DNA from: Candidatus Nitrosopumilus sp.
Lineage (GTDB): Archaea; Thermoproteota; Nitrososphaeria; Nitrososphaerales; Nitrosopumilaceae
Assembly: GCA_028335865.1 (NCBI GenBank)
Contig: JAOKTA010000001.1
Coordinates: 1 to 64,000, forward strand
DNA: 64,000 nt
Reading direction: 5' to 3'
In this document: one piece after another, positions 1-8,935 of the stretch
How positions within the stretch are numbered: position 1 is the stretch's first letter
Layout: every line of letters begins with the position of its first letter
The notes under the pieces: model-generated
The model's input: only the letters and a program-made list of their open reading frames with translations
Databases searched by the model: none
What the model was told of the DNA's origin: nothing
Position numbers and translations under genes: made by a program

Positions 1-1910
1 TATCTAGAAACCCATCTTGCCAACCATAAAGGTGTTGTAACAAAGCACCAATAGACAATTGCATTGAGATACCATCGGTTTAAGAGGAATTTATGAATTG
101 CATAAAAGACAATGTTAGAATTTACGAATTTCACAGGATCGACCCATCTGCCAATATAGAATATGTAACCAAGACCAATACCCGTAGCAAATGCCACTAA
201 GGAAGAACCAAGTGCAACTGGATTAAGTCCTTGTAAGAATCCAGGTAAGATTGATGCTTCTGCTGCAACATGTGCACTGTGAATACCAAAGGAGTGTTCA
301 AGATATTCAGCAAACATATGATGTAGTCCTTCTTCGGCAGATAATCCAATTAGACCAATACCAATTGTAAGTACTGCAAGAATTCCATATGGAATCCACA
401 TGGATAATGGTGCATCATGGATATGATGTCCTTCTTCTTCCATCTTTTGAATATGTTTACTCTTCTTTCCAAAGAAGACCATTCCAATCATTCGAGTAGT
501 GTAGAACGCAGTAATGACTGCAGTAACTACTGCAATTATGTATAATGGTAATGCCCATTCACTTCCAGATTCATATACAGATGCAAAGATTGCATCCTTA
601 CTCCAAAAGCCTGTTGTGATAAATGGAGCTCCCATTAAACCAAGACCTGCGGCCCACATGAATGCATATGTTTTCTTCATCTGTTTTCGTAGACCTCCCA
701 TATCGGTCATAAATCTAGAACCAATAGAGTGTAGCAAGAATCCTGCTGCCATAAACAATGAAGCTTTAAACATTGCGTGAGAAATTAAATGGAAAAATCC
801 TGCAGTATAACCATCAACGTATTGATGAGACAGTCCTGCGACACCCAATGCCATCATCATATAACCAATTTGAGAACCAGTTGAATAAGCAAGAACTTTC
901 TTAATTTCGGGATTAACCATTCCTTGTGTTGCAAGTAATAATGCAGTAATTCCACCAACCCAAGCAATAATTTCAAAGAATTGATCAGCCATAATTCCGG
1001 CTGCACCTAATGCAAATACAATAGGCCCAATTCTTGCAACTAAGAACACACCTGCCTTTACCATAGTTGCTGCATGGATTAATGCGGATACGGCGGTAGG
1101 TCCAGTCATAGCTTCTAACAACCACTCGTTTAGTGGGAATTGTGCAGATTTTCCCATAGCACCTCCAAATAGAAGAAGGAATGCAGGAACCAAAAGTCCT
1201 TGAGCAGACATTGTAGTTGCCCATGCTGTATCTTCCACTAATTCTTTAAATCCAAAAGTACCTGCAAACAAGAATATCAAAAGCATACCAGCAATCATCA
1301 TTACATCTCCGACTTTGGTCATGATGAATGCCTTCATACCAGCATGTGTTGGTGAATAGTAATCTAACATTCCAAGAACGGTACGTCCTTCAACACCAAC
1401 ATGATCTTTCTTTTTATCACGATACCAAAAGCTGATCAGTGCATAAGATGCAAGTCCTACACCTTCCCAACCAAAGAATACTTGAAGTAAGTTATCAGAT
1501 AATACAATTAATTGCATAGAACCGATAAAGAATAGCATCCAGAACCAAAATCTTGTGATATCTTTATCGCCTTTCATGTATCCTGTACTGTAAATCATAA
1601 TCAAGAATGAAATCCAACCAACTACATTTGCCATAATTATTGAAAGTGGATCTGCTAGTACACCGGCTTTAAGACCAAGTGCTTCAATCCACATTATTTG
1701 GCTATGAACTTCATGTCCCTCTAATGCAACAGGAATTAGAGATACTGCAGATAATGCACTCATTAAAGCAAATCCAACTGCAACATATCCAGTTGATTTT
1801 TTAGATAGTTTTCCAATTCCAGGCATAATTAATGCTGCAGCAAATGGGAGTATCCAAATCAACCATGCAGCAGATACTTCAACGGACATTCCTAAAATTT
1901 CAATTGCCAT
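1..1910 (-). CDS. nuoL: NADH-quinone oxidoreductase subunit L (partial, C-terminus outside window)
   Basis: This is a large antiporter-like membrane subunit of respiratory complex I, which couples quinone redox chemistry to ion translocation across the cytoplasmic membrane. Translating the minus strand from the ATG at 1910 gives MAIEILGMSVEV followed by a continuous series of hydrophobic helices to the window edge (about 636 codons). The family landmarks 'GWEGVGLASY', 'DVMMIAGM' and 'ALIHAATMVKAGV' are visible. It is not in the ORF track because the stop codon lies outside the window. It starts 3 nt after the stop of the upstream nuoM-like gene, so it belongs to the same operon. The assignment to L rather than M or N rests on its length and the GWEGVGL signature. 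Confidence 0.95.
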   Translation of the reverse strand, partial: MAIEILGMSVEVSAAWLIWILPFAAALIMPGIGKLSKKSTGYVAVGFALMSALSAVSLIPVALEGHEVHSQIMWIEALGLKAGVLADPLSIIMANVVGWISFLIMIYSTGYMKGDKDITRFWFWMLFFIGSMQLIVLSDNLLQVFFGWEGVGLASYALISFWYRDKKKDHVGVEGRTVLGMLDYYSPTHAGMKAFIMTKVGDVMMIAGMLLIFLFAGTFGFKELVEDTAWATTMSAQGLLVPAFLLLFGGAMGKSAQFPLNEWLLEAMTGPTAVSALIHAATMVKAGVFLVARIGPIVFALGAAGIMADQFFEIIAWVGGITALLLATQGMVNPEIKKVLAYSTGSQIGYMMMALGVAGLSHQYVDGYTAGFFHLISHAMFKASLFMAAGFLLHSIGSRFMTDMGGLRKQMKKTYAFMWAAGLGLMGAPFITTGFWSKDAIFASVYESGSEWALPLYIIAVVTAVITAFYTTRMIGMVFFGKKSKHIQKMEEEGHHIHDAPLSMWIPYGILAVLTIGIGLIGLSAEEGLHHMFAEYLEHSFGIHSAHVAAEASILPGFLQGLNPVALGSSLVAFATGIGLGYIFYIGRWVDPVKFVNSNIVFYAIHKFLLNRWYLNAIVYWCFVTTPLWLARWVSR

Positions 1911-1913
1911 ATT

Positions 1914-3467
1914 CTAAACCCCCATTACTCCGTTCATGTATGGAATAATTGTTTTCAAGAAAATATCAGGATAAATTCCAACTACAATTGAAAATCCGGC
2001 TAATATCATCATAGGGATTGTCATGTACCAACTTCCTTCTTTCACATGTTGGAGGTTTTCAGGAAGTTTTCCAAAGAATACACGTTTTAGCATCCAGAGC
2101 ATGTAGGACATTGTAAGTGCAGTTGCAACTAGGCCTAATCCAAATGCTACTGCTCTAACTGTAGAACCTTCTGAAATTGCAGTTTCTAATGCACCGTAAA
2201 ACATAATCCATTCACCCATAAATCCACTAGTTGGCGGAACACCCATTATTGTTAATGCACCAATAACTGCACATACAGCAGTGATTGGCATCTTACCAGC
2301 TAATCCTCCAAGTTTAGAGAAGCTTCTGGTTCCAACTCTAACAATTATAATTCCAGCCATCATGAAGAGGATACCTTTTCCAATAGCGTGTGTTACATAC
2401 ATCATTTCTGCACCAGCAAGACCAAGTGATGACATTGATCCTATTCCAAATAACAAATATCCCATCTGACTTATACTAGAATAAGCAAGAAAACGTTTCA
2501 AATCATCTTGCATTAATGCCATGGCACCACCGTAAATCATAGTGACAAGACCCCAGATGTGGAACCATATTGCAAGTTCTGAAAATGTTGCAGGTAAGAA
2601 TTCAACAATTAATCTAAAAATACCATAAGCTCCAATTCCAATCATAGCTGGCGATAACAGAGCACTAATTGGAGTAGGTGCTGCGCCGTGAACATATGGA
2701 AGCCAAATGTGATACATGAAAACTGCCAGTTTAACACCAAGGCCTATCGCAATCGCGATAGCAGCATACATCACAATATCTGCGGGAATTTCAGATTCTT
2801 TGATATCTGCAAAGTCAAAGCTACCAAGTGTAAGACCTATCATCAGGAATCCCAATAGTAAAACAACTGCACCGGCATGAGTCCAAAATAAGAACATTAA
2901 ACCGATTTTTCTTCTTGGTCCATCACCCCATAATGCAACTAAAAAGAAACCAGGAATTAGCATGACTTCAAAGAAAATGTAAAATTCAATCAGATTAGTT
3001 GAAAGAACGGTTCCAAGCATTCCCATTGCAAACACAAGATAAAGTGCAAAGTAAAGACCAGATTTTGCATTTACATAATTTGAAAGAGCAGTAGATTCAA
3101 CAATTGAAGTTTGACCATTTTCAGAAACTTTCATTTTTTGTTCTTCTTCAAATTGTTGATGGAATTTATGAAGCATGTATGGTTTTGAATAAATTGCCAA
3201 AATTGTAGATAGGACATAAATCATTATTGCAAACGGAGATGCAAGACCATCTAGCATGAAACCAAATTCTCCAAATTGTTCTGTCCATGGATAATGTTCC
3301 TCTACGGTTCCAGAAAGTGCTGCATTAATTATAAGAATTGTCGTGTAAAGTAAGATTCCAAATGTGAACCACATTGCCGGAGCAGGACCTAATTTTCTTC
3401 CAATAATGTAAGCTACTGGTGACAGTAGTAAGGGCAGGAAAACTGCCTGTAGCAATGCATACTCCAT
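1914..3467 (-). CDS. nuoM: NADH-quinone oxidoreductase subunit M (antiporter-like)
   Basis: A 517-residue polytopic membrane protein of the Mrp/complex I antiporter family, forming part of the proton-pumping arm. Visible family features are a conserved glutamate in a membrane helix ('FYIFFEVMLIPGFFLV'), the lysine-containing helix 'GVKLAVFMYHIWLPYVH', 'APTPISALLSPAMIGIGAYG' and 'DDLKRFLAYSSISQMGYLLFG'. The start codon overlaps the stop of nuoK (position 3467 is shared), which indicates translational coupling. NuoM and NuoN are hard to tell apart by eye. The LPYVH motif, the length and the place between nuoK and nuoL favour M. A third antiporter subunit, nuoN, would be expected just outside the left edge. 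Confidence 0.93.
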   Translation of the reverse strand: MEYALLQAVFLPLLLSPVAYIIGRKLGPAPAMWFTFGILLYTTILIINAALSGTVEEHYPWTEQFGEFGFMLDGLASPFAIMIYVLSTILAIYSKPYMLHKFHQQFEEEQKMKVSENGQTSIVESTALSNYVNAKSGLYFALYLVFAMGMLGTVLSTNLIEFYIFFEVMLIPGFFLVALWGDGPRRKIGLMFLFWTHAGAVVLLLGFLMIGLTLGSFDFADIKESEIPADIVMYAAIAIAIGLGVKLAVFMYHIWLPYVHGAAPTPISALLSPAMIGIGAYGIFRLIVEFLPATFSELAIWFHIWGLVTMIYGGAMALMQDDLKRFLAYSSISQMGYLLFGIGSMSSLGLAGAEMMYVTHAIGKGILFMMAGIIIVRVGTRSFSKLGGLAGKMPITAVCAVIGALTIMGVPPTSGFMGEWIMFYGALETAISEGSTVRAVAFGLGLVATALTMSYMLWMLKRVFFGKLPENLQHVKEGSWYMTIPMMILAGFSIVVGIYPDIFLKTIIPYMNGVMGV

Positions 3468-3772
3468 TATCCTTTCAAGCTCCTAAAGTCAGCTATATCC
3501 ACATTTTGATACATACGGTATGCCACAATGATTAAAGACAATCCTACGGCTACTTCTGCAGCTGCAATTGCTATTGAGAATAATGCCATAGTTTGACCAC
3601 CAGCATGAGGTAAAAATCTACCAAATGCAACAAGATTAAGATTTGCCGCATTGATAATAATCTCAACTGCAAATAACATTCGAATAAAGTTACGTTTTAC
3701 TGCAAGTCCGTAAATTCCTATTGCCAACATGGCAACAGAAACTAATGTAAAATCAATTAGTTCGTTGGTCAT
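3467..3772 (-). CDS. nuoK: NADH-quinone oxidoreductase subunit K
   Basis: A small, three-helix membrane subunit (about 101 residues) of complex I, homologous to MrpC. The helix 'IRMLFAVEIIINAANLNLVAF' carries the glutamate and the asparagine-rich stretch typical of NuoK, followed by 'MALFSIAIAAAEVAVGLSLIIVAYR' with the second conserved glutamate. The ORF track begins three codons earlier (MWKMTNEL); I prefer the inner ATG because it gives the usual short N-terminus. With either start the gene overlaps the 3' end of nuoJ by 20-29 bases, as is usual in this tightly packed operon. Confidence 0.93.
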   Translation of the reverse strand: MTNELIDFTLVSVAMLAIGIYGLAVKRNFIRMLFAVEIIINAANLNLVAFGRFLPHAGGQTMALFSIAIAAAEVAVGLSLIIVAYRMYQNVDIADFRSLKG

Positions 3773-4265
3773 CTTCCACATCCTCCCTTCTAGCTAGAAC
3801 TAGCGCACCGGTTACAGAACCGGCTAAAACCAAACCCATCAAAATTAATGCAGGCCAATAATAAGTTACAAAGTTTTTACCAATATCTCTAAAATCAACT
3901 GCTAGTTCGTCAGTAGTTATCGTTTTAATTCCAGAATCCAAAAATACTGCACCTAAAGATACCATGATAATTAACATTAAACCAATTCCTGCAAATTTTC
4001 GTCTTCTATCTTCAATCATTTTAAAAATAAGTTCTCTCTTTACAAGCATGACAGTAAATAGAATCAAGACAGCAATTGAACCAACGTAAACTGCTAATTG
4101 AAACAATGCAACAAATGGCGCATCAAGTAAAAAGAAAAATCCAGCAATACCGCCGAGCGTTCCCATTAATGCAATAGAACCATAAATCAATGATCTCATT
4201 TCAAGTGCGGCAATTGCAGAGCCAATTGTAATTACAGTTAGTGCAAGGAATGCAGCATCAGCCAT
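3753..4265 (-). CDS. nuoJ: NADH-quinone oxidoreductase subunit J
   Basis: A 170-residue membrane subunit with five predicted hydrophobic segments, forming part of the E-channel region of complex I. The central helix 'FVALFQLAVYVGSIAVLILFTVMLVKRE' is the conserved NuoJ signature with the pi-bulge tyrosine and glycine region. The start overlaps the end of nuoI by 8 bases and the end overlaps nuoK. The C-terminal tail is short and charged (ARREDVEDDQRTN), presumably facing the cytoplasm. Confidence 0.93.
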   Translation of the reverse strand: MADAAFLALTVITIGSAIAALEMRSLIYGSIALMGTLGGIAGFFFLLDAPFVALFQLAVYVGSIAVLILFTVMLVKRELIFKMIEDRRRKFAGIGLMLIIMVSLGAVFLDSGIKTITTDELAVDFRDIGKNFVTYYWPALILMGLVLAGSVTGALVLARREDVEDDQRTN

Positions 4266-4758
4266 GAGTTGCTCCCCATTTAGTAATTATAATTTCACTG
4301 TCCTGTGCAACATAGGGTTTAACCTGAAGTTGTGCAGGGGTATAGATCAAACCTTCTTTGGTAAAAGAAGAGAGTTCGTAATCATTAGTCATGTAAAGGG
4401 CATAAAACGGACATGCATCAACGCATAAACCACAAAAGACACATTTTCCATAATCAATTTGAGGCATGATGGATTTTTTGTTTTGTTTTTGTTGATCTGG
4501 GACTTTTACCATAGCAATTGCTTCAGCAACACCTTCACATGCAATAGAACATAATTGACATCCAGTACAATGATCATGGAATAACATGTGACGTCCCTTT
4601 AATCCAGCAATTCCAACACCTGTAGATGGATCAAATTGATAACCATCACCGACAAACTTTAGTTTCTCTTCAGGATAACGAAGAGTAAATCTTTTTGTGG
4701 CAATGTGTTTAATTCCAGAATTTAGTGCACGTATGATTCCTGTAGCAGTATTTGTCAT
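4258..4758 (-). CDS. nuoI: NADH-quinone oxidoreductase subunit I, 2x[4Fe-4S] ferredoxin-like
   Basis: A 166-residue peripheral subunit that carries two [4Fe-4S] clusters (N6a and N6b in other complexes) and passes electrons towards NuoB. The two cluster motifs are 'CTGCQLCSIACEG' at about residues 64-76 and 'CVFCGLCVDACPF' at about 106-118. Compared with bacterial NuoI, the first motif ends in CEG rather than CP. The region between the motifs has a basic insertion (QQKQNKKS). The gene overlaps nuoH by 4 bases at its start. Because no nuoE, nuoF or nuoG is present, NuoI is the most likely entry or exit point for electrons from a soluble carrier (inference). Confidence 0.95.
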   Translation of the reverse strand: MTNTATGIIRALNSGIKHIATKRFTLRYPEEKLKFVGDGYQFDPSTGVGIAGLKGRHMLFHDHCTGCQLCSIACEGVAEAIAMVKVPDQQKQNKKSIMPQIDYGKCVFCGLCVDACPFYALYMTNDYELSSFTKEGLIYTPAQLQVKPYVAQDSEIIITKWGATHG

Positions 4759-6068
4759 TGTAAACCTCCTGGTCCTAGCACTCCAGCGTAAACCAAGGCT
4801 AGTGCAATAAAGATGTTAACGAATGCAAGTCCGATCAACTTGTGCCAACCAAGATTTAGCAGCATATCAACTCTAATTCTTGGAAATACGCCTCTTGGGA
4901 GTAGTATGAAAAAGATGACACCGACTGTCTTTAGAACAAACATTAGAACTCCATTAATCATTTCTGGAGTAATTAATTCAGTAAGTAATGGTTCCAATCC
5001 ACCTATCTTTGCAGTTACAGGACCAAGCTCAAGTCCATTAGTTACAATTTCCATAGGGAATTGCGGTACAATCTGAGGGCCATTCCAACCACCAAGGAAT
5101 AATACAACAAACAATGCTGCAAATGCGTAAAGTTTGAGATATGTTCCTAATTGAACAAGTCCATACATCATTCCAGATAATTCAGTTAACCATCCAGCAA
5201 CAATTTCACTTTCTGCTTCGGGTAAATCAAATGGAATTCGTTCTAATTCTGCAAGCATTGTGATAAAAAATACAATAGCGCCGACGGGTAAAAAGAGAAT
5301 CCATGGGAAACTAGATTGACTTGCAGCAATTTCAGATAAATTAAGAGTACCAGTTACCATGACAACTCCTAACAAAGATAAGATCAGTGGAATTTCAAAT
5401 GAAACCATTTGGAATAATGCTCGAATTCCTCCAATGAATGGGAATTTACTATTTGCAGACCATGCAGAAAGAATGGTTACAATTGGGAAAAATCCTATGA
5501 CTGCAAAGACAGCAAGTAATCCCATATCTACATCTGCAACAACCCAACCTGGCGCAACAGGAATTAATGCAACAAATGCTGCAGCTGATGCTACAAACAG
5601 AACAGGCGCTGCCCAGAAAATAGGCTTATCAGCTTTTGCAGGAATAATAATTTCCTTAGAAATTAATTTTAAGCCATCACCCATTAATTGTAAAATTCCT
5701 TCGAATTTTCCACAGTAAAATGGACCAACTCTTAATTGTAATTTTGCAAGCATTTTTCTTTCAACAAAAATTGTTCCAGCTGCTAATAGTGCTGCAAAAC
5801 CAAATCCAGGAAATGCCATTATCTTAAACATGTCAGTCATCATGAATGACTGAACAATTGGAAGTGTACGTGTTGGATCCGCTAGGTAAGTAAATGCAAG
5901 AAACGGTGTAAGTAATTCTCCATCAATTACAGGCATTGGGATAAAAAACAAAACCATCATGATTATCGGGAACCCAATTAATGAGAATATAAGAACGAAC
6001 CAAACAACATCACTGATTAGAGATTGGATAAATTTACTAAACTTGAAGTCAGGTGCAATAACAGACAT
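4755..6068 (-). CDS. nuoH: NADH-quinone oxidoreductase subunit H
   Basis: A 437-residue membrane subunit that forms most of the quinone-binding chamber at the junction with the peripheral arm. Landmarks include 'ERKMLAKLQLRVGPFYCG' (usually RxGPNxVG; here PFYCG), 'KLISKEIIIP' and the acidic loop 'ELERIPFDLPEAESEIVAGW'. At 437 residues it is longer than typical bacterial NuoH (about 325), mainly through an N-terminal hydrophobic extension and an insertion near residues 325-375. It starts one base after the nuoD stop. Confidence 0.94.
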   Translation of the reverse strand: MSVIAPDFKFSKFIQSLISDVVWFVLIFSLIGFPIIMMVLFFIPMPVIDGELLTPFLAFTYLADPTRTLPIVQSFMMTDMFKIMAFPGFGFAALLAAGTIFVERKMLAKLQLRVGPFYCGKFEGILQLMGDGLKLISKEIIIPAKADKPIFWAAPVLFVASAAAFVALIPVAPGWVVADVDMGLLAVFAVIGFFPIVTILSAWSANSKFPFIGGIRALFQMVSFEIPLILSLLGVVMVTGTLNLSEIAASQSSFPWILFLPVGAIVFFITMLAELERIPFDLPEAESEIVAGWLTELSGMMYGLVQLGTYLKLYAFAALFVVLFLGGWNGPQIVPQFPMEIVTNGLELGPVTAKIGGLEPLLTELITPEMINGVLMFVLKTVGVIFFILLPRGVFPRIRVDMLLNLGWHKLIGLAFVNIFIALALVYAGVLGPGGLQ

Positions 6069-7208
6069 TTATCGGTCTGCCTCCACTGGCCAATAATTAA
6101 GGCTCCAATAAACAGATGGCATGTTGCCAAGTTTTTCACCCTTTAGAAGATACGGTAATGCAATTAAATTTCTAAAAGAACCAACACTTAGTTTTAATCG
6201 GTATGGCTCAACTTTACCATCAGAAACAATATGACATCCAAGTGAACCTCTACCAGATTCTACACGTTTGTATACAGAATTAAGTCCTTTTCCTTTTGGA
6301 TTTGGTTTTAGTTTAACTCTAACAGAACCAGACTTTGGCATCTTTTCTAATGCTTGTTTAATTATATTACAACTTTCCAACATGTCAAGCCACGGAATTT
6401 TAGATCTTGCATATGAATCACCTTCTTTCATTACGTTACTATGAACGTCTAATTCTTCATAAACGTCATATGGCTCTTTTTTTCTAAGATCATAATCAAC
6501 TCCACTTGCACGAAGCACAGAACCAGTTACTCCAAGTCTAATTGCATCTTCACGAGAAAGTACACCAGTATCTTGTGTTCTTGAAATTAAGATTGGATTA
6601 TCATAAAATACTGCAGCGTATTCTCGTATACGTTTTTCAAAATAATTTACTTGACGCAAACATACTTCTTCAAAGTTTGGAGGTAAATCATTTCTAACTC
6701 CACCTGGAACAAAATGTGCATGTGTAACTCTTGCACCACTAATTTTTTCCATAAGATCGATTAAAAGTTCACGATCACCTGCGGGCCACATAAACATTGT
6801 AGAGTGACCTAAGAAAATACCATAGATGGCAAGCCAATACATGGTATAGATACAACGATTTAATTCAGAACAAATTACTCGAACATATTTTGCACGTTCT
6901 GTAACTTCAATTCCAAGTAAGTCTTCTACTCCCAAGACATATGGATAAAGTACATTACAGGAATCATGAATTACAGGTCTTTCTAAATGAGGAATGTTTG
7001 TAATGTAATTTCTGTATTCAGCCATTTTTTCTTCCCCACGATGTACATAGCCTGGGTCAGGATCACATGCAACAATATAGTCACCGTCAATTTGTACAAT
7101 TATTCTCATATGTCCAGAACCAGGATGTTGTGGTCCAACATTAAGAGTCATAATTTTCTCATCGGCTTTTTGGAGTGCTAATCCAGGAGGTAAAAATTCG
7201 TTAGTCAT
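6069..7208 (-). CDS. nuoD: NADH-quinone oxidoreductase subunit D
   Basis: A 379-residue peripheral subunit homologous to the large subunit of NiFe hydrogenases, lining the quinone site together with NuoB and NuoH. It shows 'LNVGPQHPGSGHMR' (usual GPxHP motif with the quinone-site histidine), 'DPGYVHRGEEKMAE', and the C-terminal 'ESGRGSLGCHIVSDG' in which the family sequence is usually EAPRGE. The hydrogenase cysteines are absent, as expected. It ends directly before nuoH and begins 2 nt after the nuoC stop, so the four genes nuoC-D-H-I are effectively one translational unit. Confidence 0.95.
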   Translation of the reverse strand: MTNEFLPPGLALQKADEKIMTLNVGPQHPGSGHMRIIVQIDGDYIVACDPDPGYVHRGEEKMAEYRNYITNIPHLERPVIHDSCNVLYPYVLGVEDLLGIEVTERAKYVRVICSELNRCIYTMYWLAIYGIFLGHSTMFMWPAGDRELLIDLMEKISGARVTHAHFVPGGVRNDLPPNFEEVCLRQVNYFEKRIREYAAVFYDNPILISRTQDTGVLSREDAIRLGVTGSVLRASGVDYDLRKKEPYDVYEELDVHSNVMKEGDSYARSKIPWLDMLESCNIIKQALEKMPKSGSVRVKLKPNPKGKGLNSVYKRVESGRGSLGCHIVSDGKVEPYRLKLSVGSFRNLIALPYLLKGEKLGNMPSVYWSLNYWPVEADR

Positions 7209-7210
7209 TT

Positions 7211-7885
7211 CTATCGTCCCTTTATTGCAAAGTCCTTTCTAAGAGGAGGTAAATCTGCCCAGTCTTCAGGTAAAAGCAATCGTCTATTATCAGGATGACC
7301 AGTAAAGTAAACTCCAAACATTTCAAAAACCTCTCTTTCATGAAATTCTACACTGTAGAATATATCTCTAAGAGTAGGTAATCTGGTTGCATCTTTTCCA
7401 GGTATTGGATTTTCTTCCCTTTCAGCTCTAGTTGCTAAAACAATAAGTTGACTTGCTAGTGATGGGTCAGAATAAGATCCAATATGATAAACAACTTCAA
7501 TTTCTTTATCTTGGGGATAATCTACACCTGAAACGGACTCTACATGATCATAATTTAGTTCATCACGAATGAATCTAGCGACATCATGAACATTTTCTTT
7601 ATCAACATTAATTCCAACACGATTTTCTTTAACAAACGAAACCACGATTTTATCACCAAATTTTTCAACAATTTTATCAGAAATATTTTTTTCAAATTCA
7701 GGTAATTCTACAGGTTTTGCTGCAGGTTTTGCTGCAGGTTTTGCTGCAGGTTTTGCTGCAGGTTTTGCTGCAGGTTTTGCTGCAGGTTTTGCTGCAGGTT
7801 TTGCTGCAGGTTTTTCTTCAGCTGGTTTTTCTTCAGCTGGTTTTTCTTCAATAGTAATTTGTTCAGTATTGGTACTACTCATCAT
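7211..7885 (-). CDS. nuoC: NADH-quinone oxidoreductase subunit C with repetitive N-terminal tail
   Basis: A 224-residue protein whose C-terminal part (about residue 65 onwards) is the 30-kDa complex I subunit: 'VENVHDVARFIRDEL'-like ferredoxin fold followed by 'REVFEMFGVYFTGHPDNRRLLLPEDW'. Residues 13-58 are a low-complexity tail: three EEKP units and then eight AAKP units, encoded by an almost perfect 12-bp tandem repeat. Bacterial NuoC has no such tail. Lysine/alanine/proline tails of this kind resemble those of histone H1-like and other nucleic-acid or membrane-surface binding proteins, but its role here is unknown. The gene overlaps nuoB by 4 bases. A second ATG directly follows the first, so the start could be one codon later. 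Confidence 0.93.
   Translation of the reverse strand: MMSSTNTEQITIEEKPAEEKPAEEKPAAKPAAKPAAKPAAKPAAKPAAKPAAKPAAKPVELPEFEKNISDKIVEKFGDKIVVSFVKENRVGINVDKENVHDVARFIRDELNYDHVESVSGVDYPQDKEIEVVYHIGSYSDPSLASQLIVLATRAEREENPIPGKDATRLPTLRDIFYSVEFHEREVFEMFGVYFTGHPDNRRLLLPEDWADLPPLRKDFAIKGR
7713..7808 (-). repeat. 12-bp tandem repeat, 8 identical copies, inside nuoC
   Basis: On the plus strand the unit is ggttttgctgca, repeated eight times without a mismatch; on the coding strand it encodes AAKP each time. It is flanked at 7809-7850 by two and a half copies of a related 15-bp unit encoding AEEKP. Such perfect repeats are prone to copy-number change by slippage, which would always stay in frame. Confidence 0.97.
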
Positions 7886-8406
7886 ACAAACTTCCTAGCT
7901 TTCATTCTCTTAATTTTTTCTTGTAACAAAATACATCCTTGTATGAGAGTTTCAGGTCTAGGTGGACAACCTGGAACATACACATCAACTGGAAGAATAC
8001 CGTCAATTCCTGGAAGTACATTGTATGAATCAAAATACAAACCACCAGTAATGGCACAAGCACCCATAGCAATTACATACTTTGGTTCCGGCATTTGATC
8101 ATAAACTAATCTAAGACGAGGAGCCATTTTTCGCGTGATAGTTCCCTGAACAACAATTAGATCACATTGTCTAAGTGATCCAAATGCTTCAATGATACCA
8201 AATCTTTCGACATCATATCTAGGACTTGATGCTGCACCAAACTCAACACTACAGCAAGCTGTTTCAATATGTACAGGCCAGAGGGACCAAATTCTACCCC
8301 AATTGATAGCATAACCTAATGGTGTATCAATGGCTTTTTCTAAAATATCCCCCAGTTTTCCAATGAAGACATTTGCATTTTCTGGTGTCATTAAATCTTT
8401 AAGCAA
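7882..8406 (-). CDS. nuoB: NADH-quinone oxidoreductase subunit B
   Basis: A 174-residue peripheral subunit that binds the terminal [4Fe-4S] cluster N2, the electron donor to quinone. The cluster ligands are visible as the tandem cysteines in 'TACCSVEFG', the single cysteine in 'MGACAITGG' and the one in 'VPGCPPRPE'. 'ASSPRYDVERFG' and 'TRKMAPRLRLVYDQMPEPKYV' are family hallmarks. The start is separated from nuoA by 40 bp and the stop overlaps nuoC. Confidence 0.97.
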   Translation of the reverse strand: MLKDLMTPENANVFIGKLGDILEKAIDTPLGYAINWGRIWSLWPVHIETACCSVEFGAASSPRYDVERFGIIEAFGSLRQCDLIVVQGTITRKMAPRLRLVYDQMPEPKYVIAMGACAITGGLYFDSYNVLPGIDGILPVDVYVPGCPPRPETLIQGCILLQEKIKRMKARKFV

Positions 8407-8446
8407 TTCTATTCACAATCCTCATCAATATTATTTCTATAAATAA

Positions 8447-8833
8447 CTACCATATTCTTCTTCTCCCTGATTGATAAAGTGCAAATGCCATTGCACCAAA
8501 CATTATTGCGAAAAATGCCAGCATAGGCAAAGTTGCACTCTTTGGAAGTTCTAAAAGAGTACTACCCCAAGCATACATGAAAATTGCCATTACGTCAAAA
8601 ACAACAAACATCAAAATGTACGGATAATACTGCATCATGAAATGTGTTCTTCCCTCACCACTAGGGACTTGACCACATTCCATTGGCAAAAATTTTACAG
8701 GATTACTTTTTTTACGAGGTGAAATCATACGTGAGAGTATAAGTGCAGGTGCCATTGCCACAATCGCAAAGCCAAACATCAATACTACGGTGCTATAATT
8801 GCCCGCTATTTCTCCGACCAATTTAATTTCCAT
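8447..8833 (-). CDS. nuoA: NADH-quinone oxidoreductase subunit A
   Basis: A 128-residue membrane subunit with three hydrophobic helices. It carries the conserved loop 'KFLPMECGQVPSGEGRTHFMMQYYPYILMFVVFDV', in which the cysteine-containing YECG-like motif (here MECG) sits next to the quinone channel. This is the first gene of the nuo operon; the 102-bp gap upstream is shared with the divergent peroxiredoxin gene and must hold both promoters. Confidence 0.94.
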   Translation of the reverse strand: MEIKLVGEIAGNYSTVVLMFGFAIVAMAPALILSRMISPRKKSNPVKFLPMECGQVPSGEGRTHFMMQYYPYILMFVVFDVMAIFMYAWGSTLLELPKSATLPMLAFFAIMFGAMAFALYQSGRRRIW

Positions 8834-8935
8834 CTCTAATTTTTGTATAATAACGTATGCTTCATTTTTCCGATCAACTTTTTATCAACATAGTTTTTGT
8901 AAACTAATTAATAGGATAATTGTGAAATCCCGATT

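Noticed and set aside
514-780. Plus-strand ORF inside nuoL
   Set aside because: Antisense to a continuous nuoL frame with clear family motifs.
985-1224. Minus-strand 79-residue ORF within nuoL
   Set aside because: Out of frame with nuoL and composition unlike a real protein; a shadow of the partial nuoL, which the track omits.
5359-5718. 119-residue plus-strand ORF inside nuoH
   Set aside because: Antisense shadow of nuoH; repeated Thr/Asn/Ala composition typical of reverse reading of membrane helices.
7713-7850. CRISPR-like short repeat array
   Set aside because: Copies are contiguous without spacers and encode AAKP in frame with nuoC, so it is a coding tandem repeat.
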